A DNA stretch of 64,000 nucleotides from Enterobacter sp. RIT418 (GCF_003057745.1 NZ_QBJD02000007.1:124001-188000); one strand, 5' to 3'. Positions 19,745 to 31,843 are shown, counted from the stretch's first letter. Translations and numbers: made by a program. Notes: generated by a model from the letters alone, not told the origin.

Positions 19745-20507
19745 TTACGGGCTGGATATGCAGATACATCATCGGCCGCTCGGCTTTTCATACGGAGAAG
19801 AGGTCACAGGCCCGATGCCGGAGATCCGCCGTCTGGATCAGATCCGCTCGTCGCTGCGCGATCCGGACTGTCAGGGGCCGGAAGAGGTGTACGCTATTGC
19901 GATGGACGTGGCGCGAATGCAGGACAGGGATGAGCTGAGCAAACGGATGCTGCTGTTTGGCGTGGTGACCTATGCCGCCGGACAGCTTGGCGACGAGCCC
20001 GTGCGTAGCCAGGGGCATGTTCATCGCATCAGCCTGCATAGCGGCTGGTCGCCGCCAGAGCTGTATGAAATCTGGCAGGGGACCGCCATTATTTATATGC
20101 AGGAGCGGGTTGAAAACGATCCGGGCCGCTGCTTTGCCGCGATCGCTAACGAAGGTGAGAAAGTGCTGGTTCCACCGGGCTGGGGTCATGCCACGCTCTC
20201 CGCCGATCCGGATGTTCCGCTGACGTTTGGCGCCTGGTGCGACCGGGAATATGGCTTTGAGTACGAGGCCGTGCGGGCCCATAAAGGGCTGGCCTGGTAT
20301 CCGCTGATGCAGGACCGGCAGGTCGTCTGGCAGCATAACCCGCGCTATGCGCCGGGACGGTTACAGGTCATCACGCCGCGGCGGTATGACGAGTTTGGCA
20401 TCACCGCAGAGCCTATCTACCAGCAGTTTATTGCCGATCCGGCGCGCTTTCAGTTTATTTCCCGGCCCGATAAAGTCGCCGCGCTGTGGCACAATTTTCA
20501 CCCATAA
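19737..20507 (+). CDS. Second cupin isomerase-like protein (GPI-like)
   Basis: This 256-residue protein resembles its upstream neighbour in the metal-binding cupin core: His94 and His96 in SQGHVHRIS, a Glu in PPELYEIWQG (108-111) and His151 in PPGWGHATLSAD. It is longer at both ends and diverged, so it may act on a different sugar phosphate; this is inference. The ATG at 19737 overlaps the previous stop by 8 bp with GAGGT ahead of it. An ATG at 19758 is an alternative. It ends just before a perfect palindromic terminator shared with the convergent PTS operon. Confidence 0.7.
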   Translation: MVNYGLDMQIHHRPLGFSYGEEVTGPMPEIRRLDQIRSSLRDPDCQGPEEVYAIAMDVARMQDRDELSKRMLLFGVVTYAAGQLGDEPVRSQGHVHRISLHSGWSPPELYEIWQGTAIIYMQERVENDPGRCFAAIANEGEKVLVPPGWGHATLSADPDVPLTFGAWCDREYGFEYEAVRAHKGLAWYPLMQDRQVVWQHNPRYAPGRLQVITPRRYDEFGITAEPIYQQFIADPARFQFISRPDKVAALWHNFHP

Positions 20508-20534
20508 AAAAACCGGGGCCAGCTGGCCCCGGTT
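20505..20534. terminator. Terminator between the two islet operons
   Basis: AACCGGGGCC (20511-20520) and GGCCCCGGTT (20525-20534) form a perfect 10-bp stem with an AGCT loop. The A-run at 20505-20512 makes a T-run for the minus-strand PTS operon. The plus side has no clean T-run. Confidence 0.85.
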
Positions 20535-20544
20535 ATCACAGGCA

Positions 20545-21363
20545 TTATCCGGCGAAAAGCCCCGACGCCACGCCAGCGGCGGCCAGCACCAGCAGAAGTA
20601 ACATCGCCTTCACCGGTGAAACACCGCGTTTCGCCATCAGGTACCAGGTGCTCAGAACCACCACCAGCGGCAGCAGCTGCGGGAAAATCCCGTCGAGCAT
20701 CTGCTGAACATGAATGTTAACCCCATCTTTGGTGATGAACTCCAGCCCGGTGCCGAGCTTCACATAGCTTGCCGCGACGCCGCCCATCACAAAAACACCC
20801 AGCAGGGACAGCGCTTCGCGCAGGCGGGTCGATTTGCTGCTCACCAGCATTTCAACAGAGCCGGATCCCATCTGGTAACCCTTCAGGAATAAGAACCAGG
20901 AGCCAGGTATGATAATGGCGAGCCAGGCCACGATGTAGAACAACGGTCCCAGGGCGTTACCGCCTGCCGCCAGCGCCATACCGATGCTGAGCAGAATAGG
21001 GATCAACATGCCGGGAATCATCGAATCGCCGATCCCGGCGATCGGCCCCATCAGGCCAACCTTGAGGGTATTGATCGTCTCACCATCGATAGGCTCACCG
21101 TTGGCCTTTTTCTCTTCAAGACCCAGCGCCATCCCGTTCACAATGGCGCCAATCTGCGGCTCGGTATTGTAGAAAGAGGCGTGGCGACGCAGCATTTCCC
21201 GCCGCTGGTCGGCATCCGGGTAGAGCTTTTTGGCGACCGGCAGCATGCTCAGGCAGAATCCAAACGACTCAAGGCGCTCAAAGCTCATCGACGACAGGTT
21301 GTGCATCATCCATGCCCGCCAGCAGCGGCGCAGATCCTTACGGGTTAGTTTACGTTCTTCCAT
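20545..21363 (-). CDS. PTS mannose/fructose/sorbose family IID component
   Basis: The 272-residue membrane protein is the EIID subunit of a mannose-type phosphotransferase permease. The family signature FYNTEPQIGAIVNGMALGLE (residues 64-83) and GLMGPIAGIGDSMIPG are present, with hydrophobic segments toward the C-terminus. EIID works with EIIC to form the sugar channel. It is the last gene of the operon; its ATG overlaps the EIIC stop (ATGA). Substrate specificity cannot be read from sequence. Confidence 0.92.
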   Translation of the reverse strand: MEERKLTRKDLRRCWRAWMMHNLSSMSFERLESFGFCLSMLPVAKKLYPDADQRREMLRRHASFYNTEPQIGAIVNGMALGLEEKKANGEPIDGETINTLKVGLMGPIAGIGDSMIPGMLIPILLSIGMALAAGGNALGPLFYIVAWLAIIIPGSWFLFLKGYQMGSGSVEMLVSSKSTRLREALSLLGVFVMGGVAASYVKLGTGLEFITKDGVNIHVQQMLDGIFPQLLPLVVVLSTWYLMAKRGVSPVKAMLLLLVLAAAGVASGLFAG

Positions 21364-22163
21364 CAGAATTCGTCCTCGTCATCGACGACCGGCGCAGAGG
21401 CGACGGCCTTTGCGGATTCCGGTTTGTAGTTATAGTGGATCAGCGCCAGCAGCGCGCCAACGATGACCAGCGCAACCATGTTGAGCTTCAGGAAAACGAT
21501 GCAGACGAAGCCCACCAGAAAGTAGATCAGCATGCTGTAGTCTTTGATGATCTGCTTGAGCAGGATAGCGATGCCGACGGCGGGCAAGATCCCACCTAAA
21601 ACGTTCATGGTGGACAGCACCACGGCCGGCAGGCTATCCATGATGCCGCTGATGTACTGCGCGCCGAAGAAGACGGCAATGAATGTCGGGACAAAACGCA
21701 GAATAAAGTTGGTCGCCTGGGGCCAGATGGCGCTGTTCAGATAGATCCCTCGCTCGTCGCCGCGCTCCAGGGCGTTATCCGCGCGATGGTTCCAGAAGGA
21801 GTTCAGCACCATCATCATATTAAACAGAATGGTCCCGGCAATGCCGATCGTAGCCGCCAGCGCCACCGCCACTTCCGGGCCTTTACCCGACAGAATGCCC
21901 AGCGCAATGGCCGGGTAGGCGACAAAGTTCAGGTCGGCGGGCATCGACCCGCCCGGCGTCACCATGGCGATATAGACCGCCTGCACCGCCACGCCAATCA
22001 TGATCCCGGTCTTGATATCGCCAAGGATAATGCCCACCAGCATGCCTGACACCAGCGGGCGGGTGATCAGATACCAGCCGCCGGTCAGGCCCAGCAGCCA
22101 GGGGCTGCTCAGCGCGCCCAGATAACAGAGCACGCCAATTAATGCCGCTTCGATAATCATCAT
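21363..22163 (-). CDS. PTS mannose/fructose/sorbose family IIC component
   Basis: This 266-residue, strongly hydrophobic protein (about eight segments) is the EIIC channel subunit. It has GDIKTGIMIGVAVQAVYI and the GGSMPADLNFVAYPAIALG region characteristic of the mannose/sorbose EIIC family. It ends in an acidic tail, DDEDEF. GGAGCG precedes the ATG. It follows EIIB by 7 bp and overlaps EIID by one base, so all four PTS subunits are made together. Confidence 0.92.
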   Translation of the reverse strand: MMIIEAALIGVLCYLGALSSPWLLGLTGGWYLITRPLVSGMLVGIILGDIKTGIMIGVAVQAVYIAMVTPGGSMPADLNFVAYPAIALGILSGKGPEVAVALAATIGIAGTILFNMMMVLNSFWNHRADNALERGDERGIYLNSAIWPQATNFILRFVPTFIAVFFGAQYISGIMDSLPAVVLSTMNVLGGILPAVGIAILLKQIIKDYSMLIYFLVGFVCIVFLKLNMVALVIVGALLALIHYNYKPESAKAVASAPVVDDEDEF

Positions 22164-22170
22164 TCGCTCC

Positions 22171-22665
22171 TTATTTCAGCTTTTGCCGGGCATCCTGCCA
22201 GCTGTAGCTGCTGGCATCCGGTACCAGACGAAATTCAATGAGATGCCCCTGAGCGTTAAGCCAGTCAAACGCCGCGATCTCCTCTGCGTTGACCGACTGG
22301 TTCGGGCCAATGGTGGTGGTCTCCGCGCGGGCGCTCATCGGGCCAACGTTGATTTTGCCGTTGCTGTTTTTCAGGCTGATACCGGCCTGTTCAATGCGCT
22401 GCAGGGTGAGGGGCGATTTGCCGATAACGAAATAGCGCTTGTCGCTGGCGATGACCTTCGGCAATTTTTGAATCGCCGTTGCGGTATCAAAAAGCCAGAC
22501 TTTGGTGTCGGAGACGGCACCTTTCATGACGGAAGAGAGAAGGGGATCGGCCGCCACGGCGTCGTCAATGGCCACGATACCGTCGCAGGGCAGCTCTTTG
22601 GCCCAGCGTGTGATGAGCTGCCCGTGGATCACGCGGTCATCGATGCGTACAAAAGAAATGCTCAT
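22171..22665 (-). CDS. PTS mannose/fructose/sorbose family IIB component
   Basis: The 164-residue cytoplasmic EIIB carries the phosphorylated histidine His14 in VRIDDRVIHGQLITRW. That motif is the family hallmark, in which EIIB takes the phosphate from EIIA and gives it to the sugar. NVGPMSAR is also typical. It is a separate polypeptide, as in sorbose and N-acetylgalactosamine systems, rather than fused as in E. coli ManX. It lies between EIIA (10 bp) and EIIC. Confidence 0.92.
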   Translation of the reverse strand: MSISFVRIDDRVIHGQLITRWAKELPCDGIVAIDDAVAADPLLSSVMKGAVSDTKVWLFDTATAIQKLPKVIASDKRYFVIGKSPLTLQRIEQAGISLKNSNGKINVGPMSARAETTTIGPNQSVNAEEIAAFDWLNAQGHLIEFRLVPDASSYSWQDARQKLK

Positions 22666-22675
22666 TGTGGAGTCC

Positions 22676-23104
22676 TCAAAAGTCGTCTGATTGCACGGCA
22701 GAAGCGGGAGCAGCTACCACCAGCGTGGGTTGGGTGAGCGCCAGCAGCAGGCTGGCCGCGGCGTTCACGTCGGCAAGCGCGTGGATCTCATCGGTTTGCA
22801 GCAGCATCGGCAGATTAACCCCGCCCAGCACCGCCACCGGCGGCGTGGCGTCTGGCGAAAAGGCGGCGCTGCTGGCGACGTTCCACGGCGTGCCGCTTTG
22901 CATATCGCACAGCACCAGTACACCCTCTGCGCGTTGTGAGGCCTGAGCCAGCACGCGGGCAAAGTCCTGCTTAAAGCCTTCAATTCCCGTCTCACCGGTG
23001 AGCGTAACGGCATAGCAGTAGGGCAGATCGCCGTAAACCATGCGGGCGCTGTCGAGCATCGCCTTTGCCATCGGCCCGTGGGAGGCCACAATGATGTTAA
23101 TCAT
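22676..23104 (-). CDS. PTS mannose-family IIA component
   Basis: The 142-residue cytoplasmic EIIA has the active-site His9 in IIVASHGPMAKAM, which receives phosphate from HPr. The second conserved loop reads CDMQSGTPWNVA, whereas the usual form is DLFGGTPFN; GTP-N is kept but the flanks differ. It follows the isomerase gene by 2 bp. It is the first PTS gene of the operon. Confidence 0.9.
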   Translation of the reverse strand: MINIIVASHGPMAKAMLDSARMVYGDLPYCYAVTLTGETGIEGFKQDFARVLAQASQRAEGVLVLCDMQSGTPWNVASSAAFSPDATPPVAVLGGVNLPMLLQTDEIHALADVNAAASLLLALTQPTLVVAAPASAVQSDDF

Positions 23105-23106
23105 GC

Positions 23107-24852
23107 TTACCCCCTGACCCAGGCTTTAACGGTGGCGAGCTGTTGGCCTGCGCCTTTGCCCCACGGCGTGATTCGATATTCTCCTACGTCGGCAGGAATG
23201 ATGAACGTCTCTGCGTAGTGCACGACGAAAGGCTCAAACGCGCCGCTCGGGCTGTCGACGCGCGCTTCGTCGCCCTCAACCAGATTAAGCACGTTGACGC
23301 CGCCTTCGGTGTGGTGAACGACCGGGCCGCTAAACCAGTGGCGGCGTGTTTCAATAAACTCACGTTCGTGCAGGCCGGTACGTTCTTCACGCCAGCCGTC
23401 ACCCTCCGCCACCGGTTCAATACGGTTGACCAGGTTGTCATTTACCCATTGGGTGTCGCGCTGCCAGTCGATGACCTGCTCGCCGTGATCGAGGTGAACC
23501 GGGCGCGGTAAGCCATCAAGACCCAGGCGGCCCCAGTCCCAGAGCTTAAAGGTGAAAATGTAAGGGGTGGCGCTGATCTCAAGCACCATGGTGCCGGCAC
23601 CTGAACAATGTACGGTTCCGGCCGGGATGAGAAAGTGATCGTGTTTTTTGGCGGGGATTTGATTCACAAAGCGTGCATCGTCGAACGGCTTTTCGCCCCG
23701 CGCGGCCTGGCGCAGATCGTCCATCATCGCCTCAGGCCGGGTGCCTGTTTGGGTGCCGAGATAGACCACGGCCCCCGGCTCGGCGTCGAGGATGTAGTAG
23801 CTCTCATCCTGGGTGTAATGCATGCCAAACTGCTGCTGAATGTACTCCGTCAGCGGATGCACCTGAAAACTCAGATTCTGCCCCCCGACGGTATCAAGAA
23901 AATCAAAGCGGATGGGGAACTCGGCCCCGAAGCGAGCGTGAACCTTTTCGCCCAGCAGCGCGCGCGGTTGCAACAGAACGACATCAATGGAGGGGATCTC
24001 GATCCGAACGTCGCCAAACCGCATCATCAGGCTGTTTTCCTCGGGCACGCAGTCAAAACACCATGCGTAGTTAGGCTTCGCTGGATCGAGATCGAATCGT
24101 TGTTTCATCCACTGGCCGCCCCAGACGCCGGGATCAAAGAAGGGAACAACGCGGAACGGCTGCCGTGTGGTCTGCTTAAGCCCCGCGCGAAGCGCCTCGC
24201 CGCTGACCATGGCCGGTGCGTCGGCCTGGGTGGTATCAAGCAGGAAATCACACCGCTTAAGCAGCGGCGTTTTGTGTCGGTCAAAGACGCGCCACTCAAC
24301 GAAAAAGGCGCGTTTATACCGGCGCAGCATATCTTCAGTGAGGTTTTCAACGCCCCAGTTGCCCAGCTCGCCTGCGCGCATGCGCTGCTGAATTTCCCAG
24401 CGCGGCATATCGGCGTACACCAGCACATCCCCCGGATGGACCAGAGCGGCACCGGAGCCATACACAATCACCAGTCCCGCCGCCTCGGCCACCTGCTTTT
24501 GCAGGGCCGTTAATGCTTCGGCATCAAAAAACTCGGCGAGCTGGTGGCAGGAGAGTACGCCAAACACGCGGTCATCCGTCAGGTTGCGGGCCAGCATCTC
24601 GCTAAGCGTTTGCTCGTCGCGGCGGGCCGTTTCGACGTTTATCCGCACCGCGTCGCCGAACCGGGCAAGCACATTACGCTCCAGCTCAGCCAGTCGGACG
24701 CCGGGATAGCAATCAATAACCAGCACGGTTTTCCGGGACGTCAGGACCCCGGCGTTAAGCGTCGTAATAATGTCGTGCCACCCACGCCATGCGTGAGCGT
24801 CAAAGCCCCGAACAGAGACTTCAGGATGTTTGTTATAAGGGGGATAGGTCAT
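23107..24852 (-). CDS. Class I mannose-6-phosphate isomerase with extra N-terminal domain
   Basis: This 581-residue protein is much longer than the E. coli ManA (391). The C-terminal part (about 220-581) is a class I phosphomannose isomerase: zinc ligands Gln330 and His332 in SFQVHP, Glu350 in TQDESYYIL and His415 in IPAGTVHCSG, then KLWDWGRLG and PRPVHLDHG. The N-terminal 210 residues look like a nucleoside-kinase-type fold (VLVIDCYPG, then DVLVYADMPRWEIQ) but have no Walker A glycine-lysine motif. Predicted role: mannose-6-phosphate to fructose-6-phosphate. It heads the PTS operon behind operator 2. Confidence 0.85.
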   Translation of the reverse strand: MTYPPYNKHPEVSVRGFDAHAWRGWHDIITTLNAGVLTSRKTVLVIDCYPGVRLAELERNVLARFGDAVRINVETARRDEQTLSEMLARNLTDDRVFGVLSCHQLAEFFDAEALTALQKQVAEAAGLVIVYGSGAALVHPGDVLVYADMPRWEIQQRMRAGELGNWGVENLTEDMLRRYKRAFFVEWRVFDRHKTPLLKRCDFLLDTTQADAPAMVSGEALRAGLKQTTRQPFRVVPFFDPGVWGGQWMKQRFDLDPAKPNYAWCFDCVPEENSLMMRFGDVRIEIPSIDVVLLQPRALLGEKVHARFGAEFPIRFDFLDTVGGQNLSFQVHPLTEYIQQQFGMHYTQDESYYILDAEPGAVVYLGTQTGTRPEAMMDDLRQAARGEKPFDDARFVNQIPAKKHDHFLIPAGTVHCSGAGTMVLEISATPYIFTFKLWDWGRLGLDGLPRPVHLDHGEQVIDWQRDTQWVNDNLVNRIEPVAEGDGWREERTGLHEREFIETRRHWFSGPVVHHTEGGVNVLNLVEGDEARVDSPSGAFEPFVVHYAETFIIPADVGEYRITPWGKGAGQQLATVKAWVRG

Positions 24853-24877
24853 TGTTTCACTCCGTTGTCGTTAAAAT

Positions 24878-24897
24878 AAGATTAATCGATTAACCTT
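24878..24897 (-). promoter_or_regulatory. Operator 2 of the sugar islet
   Basis: The core TTAATCGATTAA (24882-24893) lies about 30 bp before the ATG of the isomerase-PTS operon. On the minus strand the surrounding 20 bp equal those of operator 1, in the same orientation relative to the gene. Confidence 0.75.
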
Positions 24898-24910
24898 ACG
24901 ATGGAAGAGT

Positions 24911-24927
24911 GGTTAACGCGATTAACC
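24911..24927. promoter_or_regulatory. Related palindrome in the divergent region
   Basis: GGTTAACGCGATTAACC keeps the outer GGTTAA/TTAACC arms of the islet operator with a 5-bp centre instead of 4. It may be an auxiliary repressor site. Confidence 0.5.
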
Positions 24928-24966
24928 TGGCAAAACGGCGAGGAAAGGCGGTTTTATGGCGGGGAG

Positions 24967-24982
24967 TGTGAACCGCTTCACA
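24967..24982. promoter_or_regulatory. CRP site between the divergent islet genes
   Basis: TGTGAACCGCTTCACA is a perfect match to the CRP consensus TGTGA-N6-TCACA. Its place between the isomerase-PTS operon and the regulator gene suggests cAMP-CRP activation of one or both. Confidence 0.75.
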
Positions 24983-25000
24983 GGGAATTAGACAAAAATC

Positions 25001-25018
25001 AGGTTATTCGATTAATCT
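25001..25018 (+). promoter_or_regulatory. Operator 3, at the regulator's own leader
   Basis: AGGTTATTCGATTAATCT differs from operators 1 and 2 at one base. It ends 22 bp before the regulator's ATG, close to the ribosome site, which suggests autorepression. Confidence 0.7.
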
Positions 25019-25039
25019 GTGAAGGATAAGGGAGGAACA

Positions 25040-26047
25040 ATGACAACTGTAACGCTGGCGCAGGTCGCTGAACGAGCAGGCGTGTCGACCGCCACGGTGT
25101 CGATGGTCTTGCGAAACCGGGGGCGGATCTCGCAAGCCACCCGTGAAAGAGTATTAAAAGCGCTGGACGACGCGGGTTATGTTTATAACCAGACGGCGGC
25201 GAATCTTCGAAACCGCAGCAGCAACCAGGTCGGGCTGCTTCTGCACGATATTACTAACCCCTTTTACGGCGAGATGACGGCGGGGCTAAGTCATGAGATC
25301 GAGCGCCATGAGATGCTGCTGTTTCTGGCGAATAGCGAAGAGTCCGGCGAGCGACAGCAAAAGTTCGTTGATTCGCTGATGCGTAACAACGCGTGCGGTA
25401 TGGTGCTGTGCGCGGCCCGCGAAACGCCACAGACGTTTTTTGACAGCCTCAAGCGCCGCAATATTCCCGCCATCATGGTGGTGCGGCCCGTTAACGATCC
25501 TGATTTCGACTTTGTCGGTACCGACAACTTTCTTGGCACCCAGATGGCGACCGCGCATCTGCTCGCCCTGGGACACCGGCATATTGCCTTTATCGGCGGG
25601 AGCCAGAGTTCCGGTACGCGTGCCCAGCGTATTGGCGGTTTTACCAGTAAGCTGCTCGAAAAAGGTCTTTCAGCGGACCCGCGATGGATTGTCCCCAGCC
25701 TGGCGAGCCAAAGCGACGGCGCGCGGGTAGCGGAGAGTTTGTTCAGCAAGTTCCCGGCGATCACCGCCGCGGTCTGTTATCAAGACATCGTCGCGCTCGG
25801 CGTGATGCAGGCGCTGCGTAAAATGGGGCGCGAGGTCGGGCGTGATTTTGCCCTGGTGGGGTTTGACGATATCACCGAGGCGGCGCTGGTCCAGCCTGCG
25901 CTCACCACCGTATCGGTGGCGGCAAAGGAGATAGGTCGTAAAGCCGGAGAGCTGCTCTACAGCCGAATTCAGGGCAATAATGAGCCGCCGAAACGTATCA
26001 TCCTGCCGCCTGCCCTGGTGATCAGAGAATCATGCGGTTTCAGTTAG
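25040..26047 (+). CDS. LacI-family transcriptional regulator of the sugar islet
   Basis: The 335-residue protein has a canonical LacI/GalR helix-turn-helix (TLAQVAERAGVSTATVSMVL, residues 4-23), hinge helix region, and a periplasmic-binding-like effector domain (LLLHDITNPFYGEMTAGL onward, ending ALVIRESCGFS). The ATG at 25040 with AAGGGAGGA upstream is chosen over a GTG at 25019 that would lie against operator 3. It is divergent from the isomerase-PTS operon. It probably represses that operon, the cupin operon and itself. The inducer is presumably the sugar or its phosphate. Confidence 0.9.
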   Translation: MTTVTLAQVAERAGVSTATVSMVLRNRGRISQATRERVLKALDDAGYVYNQTAANLRNRSSNQVGLLLHDITNPFYGEMTAGLSHEIERHEMLLFLANSEESGERQQKFVDSLMRNNACGMVLCAARETPQTFFDSLKRRNIPAIMVVRPVNDPDFDFVGTDNFLGTQMATAHLLALGHRHIAFIGGSQSSGTRAQRIGGFTSKLLEKGLSADPRWIVPSLASQSDGARVAESLFSKFPAITAAVCYQDIVALGVMQALRKMGREVGRDFALVGFDDITEAALVQPALTTVSVAAKEIGRKAGELLYSRIQGNNEPPKRIILPPALVIRESCGFS

Positions 26048-26160
26048 TATGCCTTTTACTGATATCGACTGCGGTTTCACATTAATTTCTAATTATGGGC
26101 GTTTTTAGTGGCAGCCTTCGCGAGGGCTGGTTACTCTGAAAACGATTTACATCATTTTAA

Positions 26161-26997
<837 letters not shown>

Positions 26998-27159
26998 CTC
27001 TTTTTACCCTTCGTGATGTGGTTATTGCAGTCGTAATGACTTGATTGCATAGGGCAATATTTTATTGCCCTTTTATTTTGGCTGGCTGATTCGTTTTATT
27101 GATTGAAGTCGTCAAAATAGAATGTTTTACCCGTCTGATTGGTTATTAAATTGTAAATT

Positions 27160-27175
27160 TTGACCATCCGGTCCA
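27160..27175. promoter_or_regulatory. Probable RutR site in the carAB control region
   Basis: TTGACCATCCGGTCCA closely matches the RutR consensus TTGACCANNTGGTCAA. In E. coli RutR binds the distal carAB promoter and senses uracil/thymine. Confidence 0.7.
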
Positions 27176-27216
27176 CTTTTTATCACCCCGACCTAAATTT
27201 TTTTATTAAACTTGCC

Positions 27217-27232
27217 GCGCAAGCGTTTCCTA
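27217..27232. promoter_or_regulatory. Probable PurR site in the carAB control region
   Basis: GCGCAAGCGTTTCCTA fits the PurR pattern GCAANCGNTTNC. PurR represses the upstream carAB promoter in E. coli. Confidence 0.6.
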
Positions 27233-27401
27233 GGCCTATTTACCTGATCTTTTTGCCGCTTAACCTGTCATATGGCGTCAAGCCCTGCAAAAGAATAAGC
27301 AAAACATCCGTTTTGGGTTGACTTTTACCGACCAAATCCCCAGAATGCCGCCGTTTGCCAAAAATCCGCTGGCAACATATTTGCATTGCTTCATAGCGTC
27401 G

Positions 27402-27441
27402 TTATGAATTAATATGCAAATAAAGTGAGTGAATATTCTCT
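27402..27441. promoter_or_regulatory. Two ARG boxes at carAB promoter P2
   Basis: TATGAATTAATATGCA and the neighbouring GTGAGTGAATATTC form two adjacent ArgR-type half-palindromes, in the same place and with nearly the same bases as in E. coli. ArgR would repress P2 in arginine. Confidence 0.75.
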
Positions 27442-27451
27442 GGAGGGTGTT

Positions 27452-28600
27452 TTGATTAAGTCAGCGCTATTGGTTCTGGAAGACGGAACCCAGTTTATCG
27501 GTCGGGCCATAGGGGCAACGGGTTCGGCGGTTGGGGAAGTCGTTTTCAATACTTCAATGACCGGTTATCAAGAAATCCTCACTGATCCTTCCTATTCTCG
27601 CCAAATCGTTACTCTTACTTATCCCCATATCGGCAATGTCGGCACCAATGCTGCTGACGAAGAATCTTCCCAGGTACATGCACAAGGCCTGGTCATCCGC
27701 GACCTGCCGCTGATTGCCAGCAACTTCCGCAATACTGAAGACCTCTCTTCCTACCTGAAGCGCCATAACATCGTGGCGATTGCCGATATCGATACCCGTA
27801 AGCTGACGCGCCTGCTGCGCGAGAAGGGCGCACAGAACGGCTGCATTATCGCGGGTGATAACCTCGATGCAGCGCTGGCGCTGGAAAAGGCGAAGGCCTT
27901 CCCGGGCCTGAACGGTATGGACCTGGCAAAAGAAGTGACCACATCAGAAGCCTACAGCTGGACGCAGGGAAGCTGGACGCTGGAAGGCGACCTGCCGGAA
28001 GCGAAGACCGAGAGCGAGCTGCCGTTCCACGTTGTTGCGTATGATTTCGGTGCCAAGCGCAACATCCTGCGCATGCTGGTTGACCGCGGCTGCCGCCTGA
28101 CGGTGGTGCCGGCACAGACCTCTGCCGAAGAGGTGTTGAAAATGAATCCGGACGGGATCTTCCTGTCAAACGGTCCAGGCGACCCGGCACCGTGCGATTA
28201 TGCCATCGATGCGATTGAAAAATTCCTCCAGACCGAGGTGCCGGTATTCGGTATCTGCCTCGGCCATCAGCTGCTGGCGCTGGCGAGCGGTGCGAAAACT
28301 ATCAAGATGAAGTTTGGTCACCACGGTGGTAACCACCCGGTAAAAGACATCGATAACAACGTGGTGATGATTACCGCGCAGAACCACGGCTTCGCCGTTG
28401 ATGAAGCGACGCTGCCAGCGACGTTGCGCGTGACCCACAAGTCGCTGTTCGATGGCACCCTTCAGGGTATCCACCGTACCGACAAACCCGCTTTCAGCTT
28501 CCAGGGGCACCCTGAAGCCAGCCCGGGCCCGCACGATGCTGCACCGCTGTTCGATCACTTCATCGAACTTATTGAGCAATACCGTAAGACCGCTAAATAA
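27452..28600 (+). CDS. carA: Carbamoyl-phosphate synthase, small (glutaminase) subunit
   Basis: The 382-residue subunit hydrolyses glutamine and passes ammonia to CarB. The class I amidotransferase triad is visible: Cys in GICLGHQLL (about 269) and His/Glu in [10 protein letters not shown] (about 353, 355). The start is TTG at 27452 with TGGAGGG just upstream, giving [13 protein letters not shown] and the E. coli length. An in-frame GTG at 27425 lies inside the ARG boxes with no ribosome site, so it is rejected. carB follows after 18 bp. Confidence 0.97.
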   Translation: MIKSALLVLEDGTQFIGRAIGATGSAVGEVVFNTSMTGYQEILTDPSYSRQIVTLTYPHIGNVGTNAADEESSQVHAQGLVIRDLPLIASNFRNTEDLSSYLKRHNIVAIADIDTRKLTRLLREKGAQNGCIIAGDNLDAALALEKAKAFPGLNGMDLAKEVTTSEAYSWTQGSWTLEGDLPEAKTESELPFHVVAYDFGAKRNILRMLVDRGCRLTVVPAQTSAEEVLKMNPDGIFLSNGPGDPAPCDYAIDAIEKFLQTEVPVFGICLGHQLLALASGAKTIKMKFGHHGGNHPVKDIDNNVVMITAQNHGFAVDEATLPATLRVTHKSLFDGTLQGIHRTDKPAFSFQGHPEASPGPHDAAPLFDHFIELIEQYRKTAK

Positions 28601-28618
28601 TCAGGAGCTGAGAAGACC

Positions 28619-31843
<3,225 letters not shown>

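Larger units (their letters stand above)
26998..27451 (+). promoter_or_regulatory. carAB control region
   Basis: This 454-bp A+T-rich gap has no gene. It carries the tandem-promoter control region of carAB, which in E. coli responds to pyrimidines, purines and arginine. Three candidate sites are listed separately: RutR, PurR and two ARG boxes. In E. coli PepA, PyrH and IHF also act here; their sites were not resolved by eye. Confidence 0.75.

Noticed and set aside
23608..24513. 301-codon frame opposite the mannose-6-phosphate isomerase
   Set aside because: No ribosome site and no domain; the minus-strand gene has all zinc ligands.
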